A stretch of DNA of 13,368 bases from CAYUST01 sp964447535 (lineage in GTDB: Bacteria > Patescibacteriota > Gracilibacteria > Absconditabacterales > Absconditicoccaceae), in the NCBI GenBank assembly GCA_964447535.1, contig CAYUST010000019.1, positions 1 through 13,368 of the forward strand. The letters run 5' to 3'. Both the position numbers and the translations under genes were made by a program. The notes under the pieces are model-generated. The model was not told where the DNA came from, searched no databases, and was given only the letters and a program-made list of their open reading frames with translations. Of the stretch, positions 1 through 7,774 are shown one piece after another; position 1 is the first letter of the stretch; each line of letters starts with the position of its first letter.

Positions 1-24
1 TATTCTTTTTTATGTCAAAAAATT

Positions 25-110
25 GTGGGGAAAGGTCCAATGATAGGCAACCAAACTTATGTTGCGATCTCCCGAGTACTTTTATTATTTTTATTTTATT
101 TGTTTAGATT
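25..110 (+). promoter_or_regulatory. Possible structured 5' leader of rpsO
   Basis: Seen: GCAAC at 47-51 pairs with GTTGC at 61-65 around a 9-nt loop, and GGGA at 28-31 can pair with TCCC at 70-73 to enclose it. A T-rich run (79-104) follows before the start codon. Known: S15 represses its own mRNA in several bacteria through lineage-specific leader structures. That this leader does so here is inference; the stems are short and could be chance. No convincing -35/-10 pair was found. Confidence 0.25.
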
Positions 111-377
111 GTGGCGATGAATGAGTCAACAACTACGGTAGTCAAACCGTTCCAAAGACATGACAAAGACAATGGTTCTCCTGAGGTGCAAATTGCATTA
201 TTGTCTCACGAAGTAGAGATGTTACAAGAACATCTCAAAACACATCCTAGTGATGTGGATGCGAAAAGAAGCTTGCTCAAAAAAGTAGCAAGAAGAAGAA
301 AATTTTTGAAATATCTCAAAGAGCATGCGCTCGAGAGATACACGGTGATTACTAAAAAATTGAAGCTCAAGGCTTAG
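111..377 (+). CDS. rpsO: 30S ribosomal protein S15
   Basis: S15 is a primary binder of 16S rRNA in the platform of the 30S subunit and contributes to an intersubunit bridge. The product has 88 residues, against a usual length of about 89. It carries the family core: the loop with NGSPEVQIALL (about residues 21-31), the LLKKVARRRKFLKYLK helix region (about 55-70) and the terminal ERYT..KKL segment. A TAG directly upstream in frame leaves only GTG (111) or ATG (117) as start; neither has a Shine-Dalgarno sequence. All arginines are AGA and there is no in-frame TGA, CGA or CGG, so this gene reads the same under any code. It is followed after 45 bases by the S1 gene, a plausible ribosomal transcription unit that closes at the 1582-1604 terminator. 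Confidence 0.97.
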   Translation: MAMNESTTTVVKPFQRHDKDNGSPEVQIALLSHEVEMLQEHLKTHPSDVDAKRSLLKKVARRRKFLKYLKEHALERYTVITKKLKLKA

Positions 378-422
378 GCACACACTAGGTTATTTTTTAT
401 TTTATTTACGCTTTATTTTCTA

Positions 423-1547
423 ATGGTACGTAGTTGATTTATCGCAGACCTTGCTTCTGGTAAGATTGCACTCCCCAATATCAAAGGAGGCAAAACTATC
501 AAAGGAACGGTCGCTAAGAGAGGAGACTTTGGTATATTAGTTGATTGTGCTGAGGGTGCATTTACTGGTTTATTGCTTGCTAAAGAGGTCAAGGATCTCG
601 AGAGAAGTGATTACAAACTTGATCTGGGACAAGAGCTCGAAGCTGAAATTTTGGGAACAGATATTCTGACTGATGAAGGATATTATGTGATTTCTATTTC
701 TAAATTACTCCAACAGGACGTTTGGAAAAGAGTGATCGCTCAAAAAGAACGTGATGAAGTATTTACGGTTATCCCTACTGAGGCAAATCTTGGTGGATTG
801 CTCGTGGATATGCACGGTATCAAAGGGTTTATTCCGTTGTCACAATTGGCACCTATTCACTACCCAAGAGTAGAGGATGGTGATCAAGAGAAAATCTTCG
901 ATGCATTGCTCGAATTGTTGGGGCAAGAATTCCAAGTCAGAATCATCAACTTTGATGAGGACGGCAAGAGAATGATCCTCTCTGAGAGAGAAGCATACAG
1001 AGAAGAGAGAGCGAAGATCCTTGCTGGATTGGCTGTGGGTAACGAATACGATGGCGTGATCAGTGGTATTTCAAGTTATGGATTCTTCGTTACGATCGGT
1101 GGTTGTATTGAAGGTCTCGTCCATATTTCTGAGATTACCTATGGACACGTTTCAAATATCGATAAATTGGGTAGATTGCACGACAAGATCAAAGTCAAAG
1201 TGATTGGTCTCGATGACGGCAAAATTTCTCTCTCAGCGAAGAAGCTCAAAGATGATCCATGGAATCTTATTCCACAGAAATTCTCATTGGGAGATGTGAT
1301 CGAAGGTGAAGTTGTGAGATATGTACCATACGGTGTGTTTATCAGAGTACATGAGGATATCAATGGTCTCGTGCATTTGAGTGAAATCACCGACAAACAT
1401 GTCGACAATCCTGGAGACGCTCTCAAACTGGGACAAGTTGTGAGAGCTAAGATTATCTTGATGGAGCCGCACAACAGAAAGATTGGTTTGAGTATCAAAG
1501 CACTGCAACCCAAGAAGGCTGGTGATGAGGAAACTCCAGCTGCATAG
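423..1547 (+). CDS. rpsA: 30S ribosomal protein S1 (four S1 domains)
   Basis: This S1 protein is expected to hold mRNA on the 30S subunit during initiation, which matters in a genome where starts lack Shine-Dalgarno sequences. Read from ATG 423 with TGA (435-437) as Gly5, it gives 374 residues with four S1/OB-fold repeats: about 25-100 (divergent), 112-195, 205-275 and 285-360. The last two are canonical, with GxISGISSYGFFV, EGLVHISEI, YGVFIRV and GLVHLSEI followed by KISLSAKKL or KIGLSIKAL closing strands. Under the standard code it would start only at TTG 573 and lose most of the first domain, so the recoded start is preferred. Length is close to the four-domain S1 of Gram-positives rather than the six-domain E. 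coli form. It has no CGA or CGG codons. The gene ends with TAG and is followed by a terminator. Confidence 0.93.
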
Positions 1548-1581
1548 CACGACAAATCATTTCTTCAATAGGTAAAGAAAG

Positions 1582-1604
1582 AACTCCTCACAAGGGAGTT
1601 TTTT
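1582..1604 (+). terminator. Intrinsic terminator after rpsA
   Basis: AACTCC (1582-1587) pairs with GGAGTT (1595-1600), with a possible extra T-G pair closing a 5-nt loop. It is directly followed by, and overlaps, a run of six T. It lies 34 bases after the rpsA stop and separates the ribosomal unit from corA. Confidence 0.85.
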
Positions 1605-1639
1605 CATTTGTTTTTGTGAGAGAGATTCCTATTGTGCAT

Positions 1640-1693
1640 GGATGCTGCCCGCTATGTGGGTGTATCCTTGTATCTTTATTTCATAAAAGATAC
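1640..1693 (+). promoter_or_regulatory. Two hairpins in the corA leader
   Basis: Seen: hairpin 1 has GGATGC(T)GCCC at 1640-1650 and GGGTGTATCC at 1658-1667, about 10 pairs with one bulge and one G-T pair. Hairpin 2 is a perfect 8-bp stem, GTATCTTT (1670-1677) with AAAGATAC (1686-1693), ending two bases before the corA start codon. Inference: hairpin 2 would sit in the ribosome landing site and could control corA initiation. I see no match to the M-box or the ykkC-type magnesium/cation leaders, so any ligand is unknown. Hairpin 1 could instead be a weak terminator, since it is followed by a T-rich stretch. Confidence 0.4.
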
Positions 1694-1695
1694 CT

Positions 1696-2628
1696 ATGTT
1701 AGAACCTTTTTTGCATTTGGGCTGAGTTGATTGGTTCTATAAGCACTTTTCGGACAAAGAATATATTGATGAAATCCTCAATAAATATGATCTTCATGAA
1801 TTGATTGAAGAAGATATTTCCGAAGCTGCTACACAGGACAAGGTAGACGTGTACGATCAATGTCTGTTTATCGTTTTGCATTTTCCCAAATATAGTAACG
1901 ATCTCAAAAAGTATCTTATCAATGAGTTCAACCTCATCTTGGGCAAAAATTATTTGGTTACTTTGACCAAACTTCCTACCAATCATTTCGAGAAAATTAA
2001 ACAAGAGTATGAGTCAGAGCTAGCACAACGTGATGATGAAAGTGAATACAAAATTTCTCCTTACTATATTTTGTACAAGATTATTGACGTCATGTACGAC
2101 AAAGTCTTGCGTAGCTTGAGACTATTTGGGAATGATTTGAGCGCACTTGAAGAGGCTATCTTTGATCAATCAGTCCCCAATGATAAGGCGCTTCTCGAAG
2201 ATATTATGATCAAAAGACGTAATGTTGTAGGTCTCAAGCACACTATCCTGCCTCAGCAAGAAATTATTCACGAGATTCAAGTGGAGGCAGTGAAGTTTTA
2301 TGGTGGCGAGTTGGACGTTTATTTCGAAGACTTGTTATACAAAATTGATAAAATTTTGAGTACGATCAGTATTTTGCATGAAGATATTGATTCACTCTAT
2401 GACACACACAATGCTATGGTGAGTATGAAGACGAACACTGTCGTGACGTTGCTGACGATTTTCACCGCCGTCATTTGAGTACTGACGCTAGTCGTTGGAT
2501 GGTATGGTATGAATGTGCATATTCCTCATGCGACGAATGATAATCTTATTTGGTATATTACTTGAGGTATGCTTTTGTTTGCAGGACTTTTGATTTGGTT
2601 CTTCAAGAAAAAAAGACGACTTATGTAA
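1696..2628 (+). CDS. corA: CorA-family magnesium/divalent cation transporter
   Basis: CorA forms a homopentameric channel for Mg2+ (sometimes Co2+/Ni2+) in the inner membrane. Read from ATG 1696 with three TGA codons as glycine (residues 10, 261 and 290), the product has 310 residues, within the family range. It has a long soluble N-terminal region with charged helices, then TM1 (about 250-270) ending in the signature YGMN (GMN at 271-273), a short periplasmic loop, TM2 (about 283-302) and a basic tail. Two of the recoded glycines lie in TM1 and at the start of TM2. The standard code would stop inside TM1 and remove the GMN motif, so the recoded reading is clearly right. The tail reads FFKKKR-(CGA)-LM; CorA proteins typically end in basic residues followed by Trp-Leu, so CGA here fits tryptophan. 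No Shine-Dalgarno is seen; a hairpin abuts the start. Confidence 0.93.
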
Positions 2629-2659
2629 ATATCAACCAGTTTTTGTTTGCTACTAACGC

Positions 2660-3493
2660 ATGTTACTGAGAGAAACACCACTTACTCATCTCTTTCGTGG
2701 GAAGCGTGATGAAGCGAAGGAACAAATACTTGCTCAATATACTCGCAACGGGAGCGCGGTAGTTAATTTTTTGTATTTTGCAAACGTGATGCGTGGGAGG
2801 CTCATCGAATCCAAGACACAGCCACGACAAGCAGACTACGCGCAGGCTTTACAGGAGAGCGATTTTTTGTTGGCAGACGGGATTGCCCTCCAGGTATTGT
2901 ATCGTTGGACTGCATTGGGCAAGAGTGACAAAGTTCGACTTGCAAATCTCAATGGGACAGACTTCATACCTTATTTGTTGCAAGAGTTGATTGCCCAATT
3001 CCCTCATATACATGTGGGACTCTATTCTTCTTTTGATCCGAGTATTGGCAAAGGAGAGGAACGATTGGAGAAAGGAAAGAAGCGTTTTGAAGAAGTATAT
3101 CATCGCCCTATAGATTTCGCATGGCACAATGATTATAAGCTAAGCAATATAGATGATTTTCCTCGAGAAGCATATCTTGCATCGTGTGCATCACAACCAC
3201 AACGTGTGTTGTTAGTGTGTAAATGAACTCCGCACCAAGAGCTTCGAGTGTGGCGTCATCGTAAACGTTTTGCTGATGCAGGTGTACTTGTGATTAATGC
3301 AGGATGATGGATAGATTATCTATCAGGATTTGAGCGTAGGGCACCACGTCGAGTGGTCAAAGCTAGGGTGCTAGAAACCTTTTGGAGAGTAGTCACCCAA
3401 CCGCAAAAAAATGCCAAAAAGTTTTTAGTGATGTTTGGTATTGTAAGGTGGGGATGGAAGCAGTTTATGAAGCACTTGTTTGGGAAAAAGTAG
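2660..3493 (+). CDS. WecG/TagA/CpsF-family glycosyltransferase
   Basis: This family transfers N-acetylmannosamine-type sugars from a UDP donor to lipid-linked intermediates in teichoic acid, enterobacterial common antigen or capsule synthesis. Donor and acceptor here are unknown. The product has 277 residues with TGA at 3224-3226 and 3305-3307 read as Gly. Family blocks in order: DFLLADGIAL (about 73-82), LNGTDFIP (about 97-104), GTPHQEL at the G-x-P-x-Q-E block (about 189-195) and NAGGWIDYLSG at the GG-x-x-D-x-x-x-G block. FERRAPR follows, matching the RAP-x-W block. Both TGA codons sit on the conserved glycines. Two CGA codons (3245 and 3350) sit exactly where the family has Trp, in QE-x-W and RAP-x-W. 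The other four CGA codons are uninformative. An in-frame TAA at 2654 fixes the start at ATG 2660. It follows corA by 31 bases and may be co-transcribed. Confidence 0.88.
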
Positions 3494-3617
3494 TGCTGGA
3501 GGAGGATATTTTCACTTGCAAACTGTTTCTAGTTGACTACTGTGTAAAAAGGTGAATTTTGTGTTGTACTACTTGGTTTACCTATAGGTTTTTCTCTTTA
3601 TATTTTCTTGTGTGCGG

Positions 3618-5669
3618 ATGAGTTTTGTGTCAGATAGTCGCGTCTTTTTGCCAGACCAGCAGTGGATTACCTTTTCCAAAGAAATTGGTACTCAGATCTC
3701 ATTTTCGTGTCACGTCTTGTGTAAAACAACGCACTTTTTGGAATTTCAAAAAGACTTATTCGATGATTTTCTTTCTACAGTAGTAGAAATACTAGAGCAA
3801 GAGGAAACTACGTTCGAACAATGCAAGAAAAAATTTGAGCATGCACTCCAGGACCTCAATAGTAAATTAGGTATTTTTGCTGCCAAAATCAAAGATACAC
3901 CACGTTTTGAGCTCAGTGGTGTTGCACAGATTGTCTACGAAGGAGAATACATTGCCTCACTCATTGGTAGCGTCGGAGTCGCAATCGTCAGAGATGGTAA
4001 GGTTACCTATGTATTGAGTAATCAGTCACCAGAGCAGAGTAAAATTGACCTCTTCTCTGAGTTTATTGAAGGAGAATTGAGAGAGGAAGATGAGGTAATC
4101 ATGATGGGAATCCATCTCGATACCTATATGGACAAGCATGATCTGCAGACAGCATTGCATATGCGTACTACCGAGCAAGTGCCTTTGCATGATGCGCTTT
4201 TGGAGCTCCTCCAAACGAGGATGCAACCAGAGCAAATTGGCTTCCTAGTCATCAGCACAATCCAGTCGGCACAACGTTTTTCTCAAAAGAAAGTCAAAAA
4301 ACATTTCTCGCATCATATCCAACGTTTGCACGGCATATTTGCGTATCTCAAGACCTTTAAAACAGCAGCTATCTATACAGGTGTTGGTATCTTGGTGTTG
4401 GGATTGTTGTGGGGAGTTATTCAGTCATTTTTGTCTGCTAACAATGTCTCATTTGTCGGTGAACAGTGAGGAGTAGTTATCGATTTCACTATTGATGATA
4501 TTCAAAAGGACATTGCTATTTTCAAAAAAATTGATCCGAGTTCAGACGAAAAGATAAAAAAATATCAACAAATTATCAAGCAACTGGATATGCTTGAGGA
4601 GAGCAATAGATGGACATATGATGTAGCTGAACTCAGGAAAATCCTCGAAGCAGAATACTACAAAGGCTTCAATATTGTCTTGGTCAACAATGACTCGTTG
4701 TTCCAGGACGGTAAGTATACATTCACCCAACAAGAGAAGAATACCTTTGGAGAAGTCCAACGTGTCTTTTACAACAACGGTATGTATGTCGCAGGCAAAG
4801 AGGGAGTACTGTTGGGAGCGATCAATGAAACACTCAGAGGTATTTTGATGAGCGCTGGTATCGGGAGAACGTTGACTACGTGTTCTCTCAATCTACTCAA
4901 GAATGGTATCTTTTGTTTGGCGAACGATGGCCTCCTTTACAATGCCAACAAACTTGGTCTCGAGCCGGTGAGTACGAGCGTAGGTACATTTCCATCTACT
5001 ATCAAACAGCTTGGTACCTTTAGAACTTCCAATCTGTATCTCTTAGTAGACAATCCAGAACTCAAAGCAAATCAGATCTACTTGTTGAGATATACCAATG
5101 TCCCTGGTTCACAGAACCAGTTTGGTGAGCCTACACAATATCCGCTCGATGCATCCGCTCTCGAAGCATTGTCAGGATTTGGTGGAGGTTCTGGTGCAAG
5201 TACATTGCCGTTCAATGCTGTCACTATTGATGGTACATTTTTGACATGGGCACCACATAGCAAAAAGCTTATTCAACTTTGGAGAGATGGTACCAATCCT
5301 GCTTTGTTTGCACGTGTTGTACCCTTACTAGGAGGAGATACAATTGGCGATACGTATAGTGATAATGTGCGTATTATGGCTACCGCTGAATCGAGATATG
5401 TCTATCTGTTTGATATTACCAATCAAACCTTCACCGTCTATCGTTCGACGCCTTACAAGACCAATGATGCAAATACGACCTCTTACCAACTCAGATACTT
5501 CTTCAGAATTAAAATGGCAATGCCAGACATGAAGATTATCGATGCATATGTAGAGGAAGGTGAGAAGTCGCTTCTTCACATCTTGACTGCAGAAGGTGTC
5601 TACAAGATCAAACTCTATGATCTCATTAGTTCTTTTGCGGCACAAGATCAAGATACTGCAACACAGTAG
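3618..5669 (+). CDS. Single-pass membrane protein with PP2C-like N-terminal domain
   Basis: Exact function not recognised. Read with TGA 4467-4469 as Gly, one 683-residue protein joins what would otherwise be two fragments in the same frame. Residues 1 to about 235 are soluble. They contain GSVGVAIVRDGKVTYVLSNQ, followed by GELREEDEVIMMGIHLDTYM, a pattern like the late strands of PP2C-type phosphatases (level-of-display line, then gD-x-x-L-x-x-DG). The metal-binding aspartates are not obvious, so it may be a degenerate or sensory version. One transmembrane segment (about 250-272) follows. The 400-residue outside part has a charged helical stretch (about 290-345), then beta-rich repeated blocks (about 385-670) suggestive of a propeller, with a Gly/Ser-rich patch around residue 530. 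ATG 3618 is preferred over GTG 3612; neither has a Shine-Dalgarno. No CGA or CGG and only one TGA occur in 683 codons. Confidence 0.75.
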
Positions 5670-5684
5670 CAAAAATCAAAAATT

Positions 5685-6113
5685 ATGTATATGATATTAG
5701 GTAAATGGGTGTTATGTTTGTTGATATTTTTTATCAACGTTCAGTGTATGAAGTGGCTCTATGTTCGTGTGCTCAATGTACAGATCATAGGGAGTGGTGT
5801 ACGTTCCTCAGTGCATATAGTACTCTATATCGCAATGTGGACATGGATAGTATACCAGGCAATGACACAACCTGGCCAGGTGATTTCAATGATGATCACC
5901 GTACTCTTGGGGTTATTTTGTATCAAAATAGTTGACTCCTTGCTGGGCGTAAAACAAGAACTTTCGCTCGTAGCTACGGTAGCTAGAGCGTATTTCTTCA
6001 TCATCATGGGATGGGTAGTAGCTATGAGCTACATCAATCTGTCTCGCCTCTTATCTTGACCAGAGTATACTCTGGTTTTTTTTCTCTTTCTTTTTTCAGA
6101 TACTTGGCTATAG
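5685..6113 (+). CDS. Small membrane protein, four predicted helices
   Basis: Family not recognised. The reading frame from ATG 5685 (or ATG 5691) gives four hydrophobic segments at about residues 3-26, 42-62, 64-86 and 98-120, so it is an integral membrane protein. It starts 15 bases after the preceding membrane protein and is probably co-transcribed with it. The 3' end is odd. At codon 125 there is a TGA (6057-6059). Under the recoded table this is Gly and the frame continues 18 codons to TAG 6111-6113 (142 residues in all), passing straight through the hairpin and T-run of an intrinsic terminator at 6060-6083. The tail encoded there is mainly Phe and Leu. If TGA ended translation, the protein would be 124 residues with the terminator immediately after it. 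I cannot tell from sequence which end is used. Confidence 0.7.
6060..6083 (+). terminator. Intrinsic terminator, inside the recoded frame
   Basis: CCAGAG (6060-6065), a TATA loop and CTCTGG (6070-6075) form a perfect 6-bp stem followed by eight T (6076-6083). It starts at the base after a TGA codon that elsewhere in this window means glycine, and lies about 60 bases before alaS. It may terminate the membrane-protein operon, or act as an attenuator in front of alaS. Confidence 0.85.
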
Positions 6114-6143
6114 ATAGGCTGTTTTGTTTTATGAATACTACGG

Positions 6144-7766
6144 ATGGAGGCACAACGTTTGAAGGCACTATGGAAAGCATTTTGGGAACATCCTGCAAGA
6201 GGGCATGCATGGGCGCAGCCTGCTTCACTGATCGTCAATCAAACAGACGACCCAACGACCTTGTTCACGACTGCTGGTATGCAGCAATTTGTACCCTATT
6301 TGATGGGCAAGGAGCATCCCTTGGGCAAGAGAATCTACAATATCCAATGATGTGTCAGAACAACAGATATCGAAGAAGTCGGAGACGTGAGTCATTTGAC
6401 CTGTTTTGAGATGATGGGAAACTGGTCACTGGGTGATTACTTCAAAAAGGAATCTATCGCACGGAGTCGAGAATTTCTCACAGGTAAGGAGTGGTTGGGT
6501 CTCGACCCTCACTATCTGGCAGTTTCTGTTTTTGCAGGAGATGCAGATGCTCCCAAAGACGAAGAAAGTGCGCAGCTTCGAAAAGACAGAGGTGTGTCAC
6601 CTGATAGAATAGCCTATCTTGGCAAAAAAAATAACCGACGATGACCTGCAGGCGCAACAGGACCTTGTGGGCCTGACACAGAAATTTTCTTTTGGATCTG
6701 ACCTGGTGAACCACCGGCAGTATTTGATCCGGACAAGGATGACGCCTATTGGTTGGAGATTTGGAACAATGTTTTCATGGCCTACTACAAAGACGACCAA
6801 GGGAATTTTGTAGAACTCCAAAACAAAAATGTAGACACGGGTATGGGGTTTGAGCGTTTGTGTCTCGTAATGCAATGTCTGTCAGGTAGTATCCAAAAAC
6901 CTATTAGAGAAGCCACTATTTATGATACAGATTTGTTTACTCAAGCCATGCAAGTACTCAGTGGTATCAACTGAGACCATGCACAGAGAGTGGTTGCAGA
7001 CCATTTGAGAACGTCACTTTTTCTGATAGCACAGGGAGCAATTCCTTCCAATGAAGGCAGAGGGTATGTGTTGAGAAGATTGATTAGAAGAGCATTTTTC
7101 CAAGCATTTTTGACGTGGAGAGGAGAGACGTTGTCTATGATGCAAGAGACAATAGTTCCCAAACTTATCAAGATATTCGAAGCATTGTATCAGACCGATT
7201 TTGGCAAAAGCACACGTATGCTATTGCTTGGCGAGATGGAGCAATTCGCTGGGACAATTATTGGTGGAGAACGTGTACTCAATGAGATTATGGAGCAGTA
7301 TCGTGCTACCAAATCACTACCTGGTACAGAGGTATTCAAGCTTTATGATACGTATGGGTTTCCCGTTGAATTGACCCAAGAATTTGCAGGCATTGCGTGA
7401 TATCAAGTTGATATGCCTGGATTCGAAACAGCTATGGAACATGCCAAGGATATTTCTCGCCAAGGATCTCAGCAGATGTTTGCAAAACAATTTGATCTCG
7501 CTTCCTTGGTAGAAGGTATGACGCCTACGGAATTTGTTTGATATACACAACTCGAAGCAGAGGGAGTACGTACCTTGGCCGACCATACATTGACTGATGA
7601 TGCAGGAAACCAAAGAAGAATACTTATTTTCGACAAGACTCCTTTTTATGCACAAGGGGGAGGACAGACGTGAGACAAAGGCTATCTCGAACTAGATAAT
7701 GGAGAGCGCGTGTGGATTACTGATGTCCAAAAGTATGCATGAGTTTGGCTCCATTTTGTGTGATAA
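6144..7766 (+). CDS. alaS: Alanyl-tRNA synthetase without most of the editing domain and without C-Ala
   Basis: The enzyme charges tRNA-Ala with alanine in two ATP-dependent steps. With nine TGA codons read as Gly it is 540 residues; usual AlaRS is about 850-900. Present: the class II core with DPTTLFTTAGMQQF (about 36-49), FEMMGNWSLGDYFK (88-101), GPCGPDTEIFFW and DTGMGFERL (231-239). The tRNA-recognition region has SNEGRGYVLRRLIRRA (from 302) and YDTYGFP (401-407). The start of the beta-barrel has TPFYAQGGGQTGDKG (499-513). The frame stops at TAA 7764-7766, before the HxxxH and CxxxH zinc motifs that hydrolyse mischarged Ser/Gly-tRNA and before the oligomerisation domain. folC starts 8 bases later, so nothing remains downstream. 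Recoded glycines fall at WW-G-PAG, GGGQT-G-DKG and others. CGG 6462 and CGA 6468, 6579, 6636 and 6639 fall at conserved tryptophans. It is downstream of a terminator; TATAGAT at 6109-6115 is a possible -10 box. Confidence 0.95.
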
Positions 7767-7774
7767 ATGAAGAG

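Noticed and set aside
1139..1555. Long minus-strand frame opposite rpsA
   Set aside because: It lies fully inside the strongly supported S1 gene, has no recognisable motif, and arises from the codon bias of the plus strand. The other minus-strand frames in coding regions were dropped for the same reason.
3494..3617. Possible small gene or promoter between the TagA-type gene and the PP2C-like gene
   Set aside because: TTGACT (3533-3538) and TATATT (near 3600) occur but are not suitably spaced, and no convincing short coding frame is seen.
3612..3617. GTG start with CGG as second codon for the PP2C-like gene
   Set aside because: ATG 3618 two codons later is a better start, and this would be the only CGG or CGA in that gene.
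6144..7766. alaS as a pseudogene broken by many stops
   Set aside because: All internal stops are TGA and fall at glycine positions, the frame never shifts, and flanking motifs are intact. This is recoding, not decay.
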